DNA from: Streptomyces sp. L-9-10
GTDB taxonomy: Bacteria; Actinomycetota; Actinomycetes; Streptomycetales; Streptomycetaceae
DNA length: 64,000 bases
Assembly: GCF_004151105.1 (NCBI RefSeq)
Contig: NZ_PHRF01000161.1
Coordinates: forward strand, 124,001-188,000
Reading direction: 5' to 3'
Shown: positions 1 through 10,428 of the stretch, piece after piece
Position numbering within the stretch: the stretch's first letter is position 1
Layout of the letters: each line of letters begins with the position of its first letter
Notes under the pieces: model-generated
Database searches by the model: none
Told to the model about the DNA's origin: nothing
What the model saw: only the letters and a program-made list of their open reading frames with translations
Position numbers and translations under genes: made by a program

Positions 1-86
1 CAGGGCCGTCTCCCCCGGGGCTCTCCCCCGGGGCCGAATCTCCCGAACCGAATCCCCCGGAGCCGTTCCCCCATGTCACCGCCGGG

Positions 87-857
87 TCATCGCTGCCCGC
101 GGTGTCCGAGCCGTGCCGAGAGCGCGCCCGCGCCCTTCACGGCGAGCCGGGCGAGCTCCTCCTCGCGCGCGTCGCTCCACCGGATCATCGGTACGGAGAT
201 GGACAGGGCCGCGACGACCCGGCCCGCGCTGTCCCGTACCGGCGCCGCCACACAGCTCACATCGGGGTTGGACTCGCGGTGCTCGACGGCGACGCCGCGC
301 TCCCTGATCCCCGCCAGCTCCGCCCGCAGCACCTCCGGATCGGTGATGCTGGCGGGCGTCATCGCGGTGAACTCGTGCCCGGCGATACGGTTCTCCAGCT
401 CGGCGCCGGGCAGTGAGGCGAGCAGCATCTTGCCGACCGAGGTGCAGTGGGCGGGCAGCCGGCGGCCGGCCGCCGAGACCATCCTGACCGCGTGCGTGGA
501 GTCCACCTTCGCGATGTAGATGACATCGGTCTCCTCCAGGATCGCGACATGCACGGTCTCGTCGCACGTCTCGGCGATCTCACGGGCGACCTGCCCTCCC
601 TCGGCGGCGAGATCGAGCTGTTCCGCGTACCGGCTGCCGAGTTGGTAGGAGCGCACACCGAGCCGGTAGCGGCCGGGCTGCCCCGGGACGGCCGCCAGAT
701 ACGAGCGGGCCGCGAGCGTGGTGAGCAGTTCGTGCACGGTGGTGCGCGGCAGTTGGAGTTTCCTGATGACATCGGGCGCGGAGAGCGTGCCGTCGCCGTC
801 CAGGAACAGTTCGAGTATGTCCAGGGCCCGCGTCACCGCGGGGACCAGCCGTCCCAC
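87..857 (-). CDS. IclR-family transcriptional regulator
   Basis: 256-residue protein with the IclR layout. An N-terminal winged helix-turn-helix covers about residues 5-65 and includes LPRTTVHELLTTLA. A GAF-like effector domain follows at about 75-250, with the family's SVGKMLLASL and ISVPMIRW segments. The start is the GTG at 857. It is transcribed away from the sugar-acid dehydratase operon at 1022, and an inverted repeat plus promoter lie between them. I infer that it represses that operon and is released by a sugar acid or its keto-deoxy product. Family assignment is firm; the ligand is unknown. Confidence 0.9.
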   Translation of the reverse strand: MGRLVPAVTRALDILELFLDGDGTLSAPDVIRKLQLPRTTVHELLTTLAARSYLAAVPGQPGRYRLGVRSYQLGSRYAEQLDLAAEGGQVAREIAETCDETVHVAILEETDVIYIAKVDSTHAVRMVSAAGRRLPAHCTSVGKMLLASLPGAELENRIAGHEFTAMTPASITDPEVLRAELAGIRERGVAVEHRESNPDVSCVAAPVRDSAGRVVAALSISVPMIRWSDAREEELARLAVKGAGALSARLGHRGQR

Positions 858-937
858 GATCGCTCACCCACCCCTCTTGTTCGGTACTTCGGCCACCGGC
901 CGGAATCACGAACAAAGGCTAACCGTCGCACGCCCCA

Positions 938-966
938 TTGACACCCTCGGAGTGCCTGAATACCGT
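938..966 (+). promoter_or_regulatory. Probable HrdB-type promoter of the sugar-acid operon
   Basis: TTGACA at 938-943 is followed after exactly 17 bases by TACCGT at 961-966. This is a near-consensus -35 and an acceptable Streptomyces -10, pointing at the gene starting at 1022. Confidence 0.6.
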
Positions 967-975
967 CACGCCACG

Positions 976-996
976 ATTTCGAACGGGTGACGAAAT
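976..996. promoter_or_regulatory. Candidate IclR operator (inverted repeat)
   Basis: ATTTCG (976-981), nine bases, then CGAAAT (991-996) form a perfect 6-bp inverted repeat just downstream of the predicted -10. A repressor bound here would block initiation. Assignment to the adjacent IclR protein is inferred from position. Confidence 0.5.
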
Positions 997-1021
997 ATCG
1001 AACAGACGAGGGGCAACTGCC

Positions 1022-2185
1022 GTGCGCATCACGGGAATCAGCACACACGTGGTCGGTACGCCCTGGCGTAACCTCACGTATGTCCTCGTTCATACGGACG
1101 AAGGGCTCACCGGGGTCGGCGAGACGCGGATGCTCGGCAGGACGGACGCGCTGCTCGGCTATCTGCGCGAGGCCGAGGCCAACCACGTCCAGGGCTCGGA
1201 CCCGTTCGCCGTCGAGGATCTCGTACGGCGGATGAAGTACGGCGACTACGGACGGGCCGGCGAGATCGTGATGTCGGGCATCGCGGTCGTGGAGATGGCC
1301 TGTTGGGACATCAAGGGCAAGGCGCTGGGCGTGCCGGTCTGGCAGTTGCTCGGCGGCAAGGTCACCGACCGGGTCAAGGCGTACGCCAACGGCTGGTACA
1401 CCACGGAACGGACCCCCGAGGCGTACCACGAGGCGGCCGGGGCGGTGATCGCGCGCGGCTACCGGGCCCTGAAGATCGACCCGTTCGGCACCGGCCACCT
1501 CGAGCTGGACCGGGCGGCGTCGAACGAGGCGGTGGCGCTGATCGAGGCGGTACGGGACGCGATCGGGCCCGACGCGGAGCTGATGCTGGAGATGCACGGC
1601 CGGTTCAGCCCGTCGACCGCCGTACGGCTGGCGCGCGAGATGGCGCCGTACGACCCGGCCTGGCTGGAGGAGCCGGTGCCGCCGGAGAATCTCAGGGCGC
1701 TGGGGAAGGTCGCGGCGAAGGTCGATCTGCCGATCGCGACCGGTGAACGGATCCATGACCGGATCGAGTTCCGTGAGCTGTTCGAGTCGCAGGCCGCCGA
1801 CATCATCCAGCCGGACGTGGGGCACATCGGCGGCATCCTGGAGACCCGGAAGCTGGCCGCGACCGCCGAGACGCACTACACACTGATCGCCCCGCACAAT
1901 GTCGGCGGTTCGGTGCTGACCGCCGCGAGCCTTCAACTGGCCGCCTGCACACCGAACTTCAAGATCCTTGAACACTTCAATGACTTCGCGGACGCGGAGA
2001 TCAAGAAGGTCGTCACCGGCGCTCCTGAGGTCGATCCCGGGACAGGGTGTTTCGAGGTGTCGCACGCGCCGGGCCTCGGGGTCGAGTTCGATGTGGCGGC
2101 GGCGGCCGAATTCCCGCAGCAGCACGCGCGGTTCGACCTGTGGGCCGAGGGCTGGGAGAAGCGCGACCCGAAGGCGCCGCGGTGA
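1022..2185 (+). CDS. Mandelate racemase/muconate lactonizing enzyme-family sugar-acid dehydratase
   Basis: 387 residues from the GTG at 1022, preceded by an AGGGG ribosome site. An in-frame ATG at 938 lies inside the promoter and is unlikely. Enolase-superfamily signatures: capping domain at about 1-120, then a (beta/alpha)7 barrel with KID (K151), metal ligands E190, E216 and E242 (EMHGR, LEEPVPP, GERI), and the Asp-His dyad D265 (PDVGH) with H292 (APHNVGG). The EMHGR segment, with H192 beside the first metal ligand, resembles acid-sugar dehydratases such as D-galactonate dehydratase more than mandelate racemase. It likely dehydrates a sugar acid to a 2-keto-3-deoxy acid. The stop overlaps the next start (GTGA). 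Exact substrate cannot be read from sequence. Confidence 0.85.
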   Translation: MRITGISTHVVGTPWRNLTYVLVHTDEGLTGVGETRMLGRTDALLGYLREAEANHVQGSDPFAVEDLVRRMKYGDYGRAGEIVMSGIAVVEMACWDIKGKALGVPVWQLLGGKVTDRVKAYANGWYTTERTPEAYHEAAGAVIARGYRALKIDPFGTGHLELDRAASNEAVALIEAVRDAIGPDAELMLEMHGRFSPSTAVRLAREMAPYDPAWLEEPVPPENLRALGKVAAKVDLPIATGERIHDRIEFRELFESQAADIIQPDVGHIGGILETRKLAATAETHYTLIAPHNVGGSVLTAASLQLAACTPNFKILEHFNDFADAEIKKVVTGAPEVDPGTGCFEVSHAPGLGVEFDVAAAAEFPQQHARFDLWAEGWEKRDPKAPR

Positions 2186-3225
2186 GCGGCGCCGCGGCGA
2201 GCGGCCATCCGGCGACCGGCCGGGCGATCGTCGTCGACCGGCCCGGCGTCCACCGGCTGGTGCGCGGTCCCGCGCCCGTCCCCGGGCCCGGCGAGGTGCG
2301 GGTACGGGTCGCCGCCGCCGGGATCTGCATGAGCGACCGCGAGGTGTACGACGGCCATCGCGACGCGGCCTATGTGCGCTATCCGGTGACGCCCGGCCAT
2401 GAATGGTCGGGGACGGTCGACGCGGTGGGCGAGGGCGTCGACGCGCGGCTGGCCGGCCGCGCGACGGTCGCCGAGGGGTTCCGGTACTGCGGGACCTGCG
2501 CGCGGTGCCGGGCCGGTGAGACCTCGCTGTGCGCCGCCGGCTACGACGAGACGGGCTTCACCGTTCCCGGCGCGTTCGCCGACCATGTCGTGGTGCCCGC
2601 ACGGCTGTTGCATCCGCTCGCCGATGACGCGGACCTGCGGGCCGCCGCCCTCCTGGAACCGGCCGCCGTAGTGGCGGCCGCGGTACGGGCAGGCCATCCG
2701 GAGCCGGGTGAGCGGATCGCGGTCGTGGGCGCGGGCACGCTCGGGCTGCTCGCCGTACAACTGCTCGCCGCCTCCTCCCCCGCCGAGCTGGCGGTGATCG
2801 ATCCGCGGACCGAACGGTCGCTGACGGCAACGGAGTTCGGCGCGACGCTGACCGGGACCCCCGAGGACGCGAAGGAGCTGCGCGGCCGGTACGACCTGGT
2901 GGTGGAGACCGCCGGGGCACCGTCCACGGCGGCCTCGTCCTGTCTGCTGGCCCGGCGCGGCGGCCGGGTGGTGCTCACCGGGATGTTCGCTCCCGGCGCG
3001 ACCGGGATCGATCCCGTACCGCTGACGCTGAATCAGCTGACGGTACGGAGCGTCTTCGGCGCTCCGTCCGCCGCCTGGGCCTTCGCCGTTCGGGCGTTCA
3101 CCGCCGGGCTGCTGGCCCCGGCTCCGCTGATCACCCACGAGTTCCCGCTGGAGCGGTACGGCGAGGCCGTGTCCCTGGTCGGCGGCGGCGCTCCCGGCAC
3201 CGGGAAGGTGCTGCTGCGCCCCTGA
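2182..3225 (+). CDS. Zinc-dependent alcohol/polyol dehydrogenase (MDR family)
   Basis: 347 residues, start GTG at 2182 overlapping the previous stop. Medium-chain dehydrogenase layout: catalytic zinc ligands C49 (GICMSD) and the H73-E74 pair (GHEWSG); four structural-zinc cysteines C103, C106, C109 and C117; Rossmann loop VVGAGTLGLLA. It probably oxidises a sugar, polyol or keto-deoxy intermediate with NAD(P)+ in the same pathway as the adjacent dehydratase. Threonine or sorbitol dehydrogenase-like specificity cannot be told apart here. Confidence 0.85.
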   Translation: MSGAAASGHPATGRAIVVDRPGVHRLVRGPAPVPGPGEVRVRVAAAGICMSDREVYDGHRDAAYVRYPVTPGHEWSGTVDAVGEGVDARLAGRATVAEGFRYCGTCARCRAGETSLCAAGYDETGFTVPGAFADHVVVPARLLHPLADDADLRAAALLEPAAVVAAAVRAGHPEPGERIAVVGAGTLGLLAVQLLAASSPAELAVIDPRTERSLTATEFGATLTGTPEDAKELRGRYDLVVETAGAPSTAASSCLLARRGGRVVLTGMFAPGATGIDPVPLTLNQLTVRSVFGAPSAAWAFAVRAFTAGLLAPAPLITHEFPLERYGEAVSLVGGGAPGTGKVLLRP

Positions 3226-3272
3226 CCCGGATCCGTACGACAACGCGCACCACTGAACCGGAGGACTCGTCC

Positions 3273-4250
3273 GTGACCGACGTATCAGCCCCCGCTCCCC
3301 GCCGCCCCGGCGCCCCGGCGCTCGCCTCGCTCGGACTGGCCGCCCCCGAACCCCGCTCCGTGGACGCCTCCCCGCACGCCTTCCCCGACGGCGGCCGCTG
3401 GCGTACCGAGATCCCCTCGGTGGAGGGCCCCGAGAGTCTGGCGGAGGTCCTGAAGGAGTCCACCCGTCTCGAAGTGCCCATCCACCGCGTCAGCCAGGGC
3501 AGCGGCGTCTGGATGCTCTCCGACGCCGAGATCACCGAGATGGCCGGCGCCTGCGCGGCCCGCGACATCGAGCTGTGCCTGTTCACCGGGCCGCGCGGGA
3601 CATGGGACACCGGCGGCTCGGCCCGTACGGACTCCGGCGGCGCGGGACCGCGCGCCCGTGGCCATGACGGCCTGGCCGGCTGTGTCGAGGACGCCCTGCG
3701 CGCGACCGGACTCGGGGTGAAATGCCTGCTCGTCGCGGACGAGGGCGTGCTGTGGACCCTGCACCGGCTGCGTGCCCGGGGCGTGCTGCCCGCCGACACC
3801 ACGTTCAAGGTGTCGGCGCTGATCGGCCCGGTCAACCCGGCGTCGTACGCGGTGTTCGAGCAGCTGGGCGCCGACTCGATCAATATCCCCTCGGATCTGG
3901 CGCTCGCGCATGTCAGCGAGATCCGCCGGACGAGCCGCGCGCCGATGGACCTCTACATCGAGGCGCCCGACGATCTCGGCGGCTATGTGCGGATGTACGA
4001 GACGGCGGAGGTGATCCGGCGCGGCGCCCCGCTCTATCTCAAGTTCGGACTGTCGAAATCGCCCGGAATCTATCCGTACGGCGCCCAGTTGCGGGACACC
4101 GCCCTCAGCAGCGCCCGTGAACGGGTCCGCCGCGGCCGGCTCGTCCTCGATCTCCTCATCCGGCATGGCGCCGACGGCGGGATGTCGCCGCTCGGCTCCC
4201 GGCTGCCCGGTCCGCTCAGCCGCTTCCCCCAGCCCCCGGACCCGTCATGA
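3273..4250 (+). CDS. Unknown barrel-like protein in the sugar-acid operon (possibly U32-like)
   Basis: 325 residues from the GTG at 3273, with GGAGGA seven bases upstream. I do not recognise a precise family. Strand-helix alternation such as FKVSALIGPVNPASYAVFEQLG, LGADSINIPS, MDLYIEAPDD and PLYLKFGLSK suggests a TIM-barrel enzyme, with a weak resemblance to proteins annotated as U32-type peptidases. A Gly/Arg-rich insertion at about residues 108-133 interrupts the first half. No signal peptide or membrane segment is seen. It lies 47 bases after the dehydrogenase and 57 before the ABC lipoprotein, so it is probably a cytoplasmic enzyme of the same pathway, perhaps an aldolase or isomerase step. 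Confidence 0.55.
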   Translation: MTDVSAPAPRRPGAPALASLGLAAPEPRSVDASPHAFPDGGRWRTEIPSVEGPESLAEVLKESTRLEVPIHRVSQGSGVWMLSDAEITEMAGACAARDIELCLFTGPRGTWDTGGSARTDSGGAGPRARGHDGLAGCVEDALRATGLGVKCLLVADEGVLWTLHRLRARGVLPADTTFKVSALIGPVNPASYAVFEQLGADSINIPSDLALAHVSEIRRTSRAPMDLYIEAPDDLGGYVRMYETAEVIRRGAPLYLKFGLSKSPGIYPYGAQLRDTALSSARERVRRGRLVLDLLIRHGADGGMSPLGSRLPGPLSRFPQPPDPS

Positions 4251-4307
4251 CCCCGGACACGTCATGCCCCGGACCGGCCACGACCCCAGACAAGGACTGA
4301 TGCCTCC

Positions 4308-5410
4308 ATGCGCACTCGCCGAGCCGCACTCGCCGTCACCGCAGTCTCGCTCGTCCTCTCACTCGCCGCCTGCGGGCAGAGCAGTGAGGGCGGCAGCAAG
4401 GACGACACGAAGGACAGCGGGGGCTCCACCATCGGTATCGCGATGCCCACCAAGTCGTCCGAGCGCTGGATAGCCGACGGGGCGAACATGGTCGCCCAGT
4501 TCGAGAAGCTGGGCTACAGGACCAATCTCCAGTACGGCGAGGACAACGTTGCCCAACAGGTCGCCCAGATCGAGAACATGATCACCAAAGGCGTGGACGT
4601 CCTGGTGATCGCGGCCATCGACGGCCGGGCCCTCAGCGACGTCCTCCAGCAGGCGGCCGACCGGAACATCGAGGTGATCTCGTACGACCGGCTGATCCTC
4701 GGCACGGAGAACGTCGACTACTACGCGTCCTTCGACAACGAGAAGGTCGGCGTCCTCCAGGCCACGTATCTCCTCGACAAGCTGGGGCTGAAGGACGGCG
4801 GCAAGAAGGGCCCGTTCAACATCGAGCTGTTCGCCGGATCGCCGGACGACAACAACACCCGTTACTTCTTCGACGGCGCGTGGAAGACCCTCAAGCCGTT
4901 CATCGACAGGAAGCAGCTCGTCGTACGGAGCGGCCAGACCAAGCTGGACCAGGTCACCACCTTGCGCTGGGACGGCGGCACCGCGCAGAAGCGGATGGAC
5001 GACCTGCTGACCGGGGCATACGGCTCACAGCGGGTGGACGCGGTGCTCTCGCCGTACGACGGCATCTCCATCGGCATCCTGTCGGCGCTCAAGTCGGACG
5101 GCTACGGCACCGCCGCCCAGCCGTATCCGCTGGTCACCGGGCAGGACGCGGAGGTCGCCTCGGTCAAGTCGATCATCGCGGGCCAGCAGACGCAGACCGT
5201 CTACAAGGACACCCGCGCGCTCGCCGAGCAGGCCGTGCGGATGGCGGACGCCGTACTCCACGACAAGAAGCCGGAGGTCAATGACGAGAAGACGTACGAC
5301 AACGAGGTGAAGGTCGTCCCGGCCTATCTGCTGGACCCGGTCAGCGTCGACAAGTCCAACTACCGCGCGGAGCTGGTCGATTCCGGCTACATCAAGGCGA
5401 GTGACCTGAC

Positions 5411-5414
<4 letters not shown>
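4308..5414 (+). CDS. Sugar ABC transporter substrate-binding lipoprotein (ChvE/XylF type)
   Basis: 368 residues. The signal peptide ends in a lipobox, LSLAAC, with lipidated C22. The mature part is a periplasmic-binding-protein type 1 fold of the ChvE/XylF group: IGIAMPTKSSERW at the N-terminus, VDVLVIAAIDG, NIEVISYDRLI, and LSPYDGISIGILSAL. It would capture a monosaccharide outside the membrane for the ATPase and permease encoded next. The stop overlaps the next start (GTGA). Candidate sugars are xylose, arabinose, galactose or fucose. Confidence 0.9.
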
Positions 5415-6970
<1,556 letters not shown>

Positions 6971-6975
6971 TCGAC

Positions 6976-8226
6976 ATGGGTCCGGTCACCACCGATGCGC
7001 CGAAGGGCGACACACCGAAGGATTCCCCACCGTCGCCCCCGTCCGGGCGGAGCGGAACGGGGGCGCTGCTGCTGGACGCCGCGCGCCGCAATATGCGGCA
7101 GTACGGGATGCTGATCGCGCTCGGCCTGATCGTCGTCCTGTTCGAGATCTGGACCGACGGTGTCCTCCTCAAGCCGAACAACGTCACCAATCTGGTGCTC
7201 CAGAACAGCTACATCCTGGTTCTCGCCATCGGCATGATGATCGTCATCATCGCGGGCCATATCGATCTCTCGGTCGGCTCGCTGGCCGCGTTCGTCTCCG
7301 CCGCCTGCGCGGTGATGATGGTCGAGCACGACATCCCGTGGGTGCTCGCGCTGGTCCTCGGGCTGCTCATCGGGGCGGCCGCCGGGGCCTGGCAGGGGTT
7401 CTGGATCGCGTACGTCGGCATTCCGTCGTTCATCGTCACGCTCGCCGGGATGCTGCTGTTCCGCGGCGGTACGCAGATCTTCCTGGGGTCGCGCTCGCTC
7501 GGCCCGTTCCCCGAGGGTTTCCAGAAGATCTCGACCGGCTATCTCCCCGAGATCGGCCCGGCCACCAACTACCACAATCTGACGCTGCTGATGGGGCTGG
7601 CACTGCTGGCGTTCACGCTGTTCCAGGAGTTCAGGGACCGGCGCCGGCAGCGGGCGTACGACCTGGAGGTGCTCCCCCGCAATCTCTTCCTCGTCAAGTG
7701 CGTGGCACTCGCCGCCGCCGTGCTCGCCTTCACGATGACACTGGCCAGCTACCGCGGGGTGCCGGTCGTCCTGCTGCTGCTCGCGGCGCTGCTGATCGGC
7801 TTCGGCTATGTCATGCGCAACGCCGTCGTCGGCCGTCATGTGTACGCGCTCGGCGGCAATCAGGCCGCGGCGAAGCTGTCCGGGGTCAAGGACAAGCGCG
7901 TCACGTTCCTCGTCTTCGTGAATATGGGCGTACTGGCCGCGCTGGCCGGCATCGTCTACGCGGCCCGGCTCAACGCGGGAGTGCCCCAGGCCGGGATCAA
8001 CTTCGAACTGGAGGCCATCGCGGCCGCGTTCATCGGCGGCGCGTCGATGAGCGGCGGTGTCGGCACGGTCCTCGGCGCGATCATCGGCGGGCTGGTGCTC
8101 GGCGTGCTCAACAACGGCATGTCGCTGGTGGGGATCGGCACGGACTACCAACAGGTCATCAAGGGGCTGGTGTTGCTCGCGGCGGTCGGCTTCGACGTCT
8201 GGAACAAACGCCGAGTGGGCGCCTGA
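6976..8226 (+). CDS. Sugar ABC transporter permease (XylH/MmsB/GguB type)
   Basis: 416 residues with many hydrophobic segments and the RbsC/XylH signatures IAGHIDLSVGSLAA, YVGIPSFIVTLAGML and GGASMSGGVGTVLGAIIGGL. The longer central insertion is typical of XylH/MmsB rather than RbsC. It forms the membrane channel for the importer of 4308-6970. Last gene of the operon; a strong bidirectional terminator follows 38 bases downstream. Confidence 0.95.
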   Translation: MGPVTTDAPKGDTPKDSPPSPPSGRSGTGALLLDAARRNMRQYGMLIALGLIVVLFEIWTDGVLLKPNNVTNLVLQNSYILVLAIGMMIVIIAGHIDLSVGSLAAFVSAACAVMMVEHDIPWVLALVLGLLIGAAAGAWQGFWIAYVGIPSFIVTLAGMLLFRGGTQIFLGSRSLGPFPEGFQKISTGYLPEIGPATNYHNLTLLMGLALLAFTLFQEFRDRRRQRAYDLEVLPRNLFLVKCVALAAAVLAFTMTLASYRGVPVVLLLLAALLIGFGYVMRNAVVGRHVYALGGNQAAAKLSGVKDKRVTFLVFVNMGVLAALAGIVYAARLNAGVPQAGINFELEAIAAAFIGGASMSGGVGTVLGAIIGGLVLGVLNNGMSLVGIGTDYQQVIKGLVLLAAVGFDVWNKRRVGA

Positions 8227-8263
8227 GACGCACCACGTACGTACGGAGCCCTCGAAACGTACG

Positions 8264-8304
8264 CGCGGCGTCGCAGCACACCTGAATAGTGCTGCGACGC
8301 CGCG
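8264..8304. terminator. Strong bidirectional terminator
   Basis: A perfect 16-bp inverted repeat (8264-8279 with 8289-8304) and 9-base loop separate the ABC permease from the convergent methyltransferase gene. Confidence 0.85.
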
Positions 8305-8317
8305 CCCCCGCTACCGG

Positions 8318-9118
8318 TTACAGCTTGCGTGCCACCGCCGCGTACCCCGGGATCGGCTCGTTGCCGGGAACCGGCACGACCTCACCCAGCCCGGGACGCC
8401 AGTCGGCGGCCAGCGAGACCCCCGGCTCGACCAGCTCGAGCCCCGTGAAGAACGCGGCGAACTCGTCCCGCGAGCGGAGGGCCAGGGTCAGACCGCGCTG
8501 CCGGTACAGCGCACGGGCCTGGTCCGAGCTCTCCCTGTCGAAATCGCCCGTGGCGTGGGAGATGACGAGATAGCTGCCGGAGGGCAGCGGTTCGAGCAGC
8601 CGGCGCACCAGCTCGTACGCGCCGTCCTCGTCCGAGACGAAGTGGAGCAGCGCGACGAGGGAGAGCGCGACCGGCCGGTCGAGGTCCAGGATCGTGCCGG
8701 CGGCCTCGACGATGCTCCCCGGGTCGCGCACATCGGCCTGGACGTACTCGGTGACGCCCTCCGGAGTGCTGCGCAGCAGAGCCTCGGCGTGCCGGAGGAC
8801 GATCGGGTCGTTGTCCGTGTAGACGATCCGGGAGTCGGGGGCGACCTCCTGGGCTATCTGGTGGAGATTGGGCTCGGTGGGGATGCCCGTACCGATGTCG
8901 AGGAACTGGCGCACCCCGCCCTCGGCGCAGAGCCAGCGGGTGGCGCGGTGCATGAACGCCCGGTTGACCCGGGCCATTTCGGGACCCCTCGCGTCCAGGG
9001 TGAGAAGCTGCTTCGCCATCTCCTCGTCCACCGGGTAATTGTCCTTGCCGCCGAGGAACCAGTCGTACACCCGGGCCGGATGCGGCTTGGTGGTGTCGAT
9101 CGGGTCATGCCCGGTCAT
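8318..9118 (-). CDS. SAM-dependent methyltransferase (Methyltransf_19/DUF574 family)
   Basis: 266 residues. It opens with TTKPHPARVYDWFLGGKDNY, the hallmark of the actinobacterial Methyltransf_19 family, followed by SAM motif I FLDIGTGIPT, then IVYTDNDPIV and a C-terminal Rossmann core. Streptomyces carry many paralogues, often next to XRE/DUF397 regulators as here. Substrate unknown; probably a small-molecule methyltransferase. A triple 8-bp tandem repeat lies in its leader. Confidence 0.88.
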   Translation of the reverse strand: MTGHDPIDTTKPHPARVYDWFLGGKDNYPVDEEMAKQLLTLDARGPEMARVNRAFMHRATRWLCAEGGVRQFLDIGTGIPTEPNLHQIAQEVAPDSRIVYTDNDPIVLRHAEALLRSTPEGVTEYVQADVRDPGSIVEAAGTILDLDRPVALSLVALLHFVSDEDGAYELVRRLLEPLPSGSYLVISHATGDFDRESSDQARALYRQRGLTLALRSRDEFAAFFTGLELVEPGVSLAADWRPGLGEVVPVPGNEPIPGYAAVARKL

Positions 9119-9159
9119 GTGCGCTCCATGAGTCTCAGGTCAATGAGTCGATGAGTCGA

Positions 9160-9183
9160 GATGTGGAGATGTGGAGATGTGGA
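9160..9183. repeat. Three tandem 8-bp repeats (GATGTGGA)
   Basis: Three exact head-to-tail copies at 9160-9183, preceded by two copies of ATGAGTCG at 9143-9158. They lie between the DUF397 gene and the methyltransferase start, in the methyltransferase leader. Confidence 0.8.
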
Positions 9184-9242
9184 GAAAGCAAAGCAGGGGC
9201 TGAGCGGGACCGGCCGACCGGGTCGGCCGGTGGAGAGAGGGA

Positions 9243-9479
9243 TCAGGTGAGCAGGAAGTCCGCCTGGCCCGACTTGGCGCCCTGGATGAAGGCGGCGATC
9301 TCATTGGTGGTGTAGATCAGTGCGGGGCCGTCAGGGTCGGCGGACTGGCGCACTGCGACTCTGCCGTCGGCCAGCTTCATGGCCTCGATGCAGTTGCCGC
9401 CGTTGCCACCACTCCACGGCTTGTGCCAGCCCTCGGCGCCGAGGTCGGCGGCGGGCATGCCGTTGTATATGGGATCCAT
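9243..9479 (-). CDS. DUF397-domain protein (WhiJ/BldB-associated small partner)
   Basis: 78 residues with the DUF397 pattern: GWHKPWSGGNGGNCIEAM, a central DGRVAVRQSADPDGPALIYT, and a C-terminal AAFIQGAKSGQADFLL helix. These small proteins are encoded beside XRE regulators in Streptomyces and are thought to act as their antagonists or partners in development (WhiJ-type systems). Its ATG follows the XRE stop directly (TGAATG), indicating tight translational coupling and a stoichiometric pair. Confidence 0.9.
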   Translation of the reverse strand: MDPIYNGMPAADLGAEGWHKPWSGGNGGNCIEAMKLADGRVAVRQSADPDGPALIYTTNEIAAFIQGAKSGQADFLLT

Positions 9480-10343
9480 TCACAGCTCCTTGCGGACATC
9501 CTTGAGGATCTCCTTCGTGCGTTGTGCAGTTGCGGCCTGGGCCGCCATCCGGTCCATGACCTCCAGGTGGGTGGCCACTTCGGGACGAGCGTCGAGATAG
9601 ACGGCACCGGTGAGGTACTCGCTGTAGACCATGTCCGGCAGCTCCGGTACGGCGAAACGGAAGATCACGAACGGCCCGTAGGTACCCGGGTGGTGCCCGG
9701 TCGAGAATTCCGCGATCTGCAGGGTCACATTGGGCAGCGTGGCGGCTTCGAGCAGCCGGTCGATCTGTTCCCGCATGATCTCCGGGCTGTCCCCCACCGG
9801 GCGGCGCAGCACCGTTTCATCCATGATCACCCAGAATTTGGGTGCGTCCACCCGGGTCAGGAGCGACTGGCGTTCCATCCGGAGCGCCACATGGCGCTCG
9901 ATGTCCTCCGGCCGCGCCTTCCCCACGGCGCCGGCGTTCATGACGGCGCGCGCGTAGCCCTCGGTCTGGAGCAGCCCGGGGACGAAGTGCGGTTCGTACG
10001 CCCTGAGCAGCGCGGCGGACCCCTCCAGGCTGACATACATGCTGAACCAGTCCGGCAGGATGTCGTGGAACCGCTGCCACCAGCCCGGCTTGTTCGCTTC
10101 CTCGGTGAGCTCGACGAACGCGTCGGCCTCGTCCTCGGGAATCCCATAGGCCCTGAGCAGCACCTGTACATAGGGGATCTTGAGCGCGACCTCGGCCGTC
10201 TCCATGCGGCGTATCGTCGCCGGAGCCACGCGGAGGAGCTTGGCGGCCTCCTCGCGCTTCAGCCCGGCGCGCTCACGCAGATCCTGTAGGCGTCTGCCCA
10301 GTACGACCTGTCCCACGGTCGGGGCGGACCGCGGCTCACTCAC
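9480..10343 (-). CDS. XRE-family regulator with DUF5753 domain (WhiJ-like)
   Basis: 287 residues from the GTG at 10343, chosen because GGGAGGA lies seven bases upstream; an in-frame ATG at 10409 would fall inside the palindrome. The helix-turn-helix is at about 15-70 (LRERAGLKREEAAKLLRV, ATIRRMETAE). The rest is the DUF5753 effector domain (FVPGLLQTEGYARAV, GPFVIFRF, YLDARPEVATHLEVMDRM). With the DUF397 partner and the divergent RsbW-like ATPase it forms the three-gene set recurrent in Streptomyces. Likely a repressor binding the palindrome at 10406. Confidence 0.9.
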   Translation of the reverse strand: MSEPRSAPTVGQVVLGRRLQDLRERAGLKREEAAKLLRVAPATIRRMETAEVALKIPYVQVLLRAYGIPEDEADAFVELTEEANKPGWWQRFHDILPDWFSMYVSLEGSAALLRAYEPHFVPGLLQTEGYARAVMNAGAVGKARPEDIERHVALRMERQSLLTRVDAPKFWVIMDETVLRRPVGDSPEIMREQIDRLLEAATLPNVTLQIAEFSTGHHPGTYGPFVIFRFAVPELPDMVYSEYLTGAVYLDARPEVATHLEVMDRMAAQAATAQRTKEILKDVRKEL

Positions 10344-10405
10344 TTCTGGGTCCTCCCCACGCACGGTTGACAGCAGTCTGCCATGTCTCCTCCACGAAGA
10401 ACACG

Positions 10406-10428
10406 GCACTCTGAAAAATTCAGAGTGC
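10406..10428. promoter_or_regulatory. Perfect palindrome, candidate operator of the XRE/DUF397 pair
   Basis: GCACTCTGAA (10406-10415), AAA, TTCAGAGTGC (10419-10428): perfect 10-bp arms around 3 bases, AT-rich against its surroundings, in the 208-bp gap between the divergent XRE and ATPase genes. Position fits autoregulation of both. Confidence 0.7.

Noticed and set aside
1..86. Terminator or gene end at the left edge
   Set aside because: CTCCCCCGGGG repeats are present but no clean hairpin, and the neighbouring gene lies outside the window.
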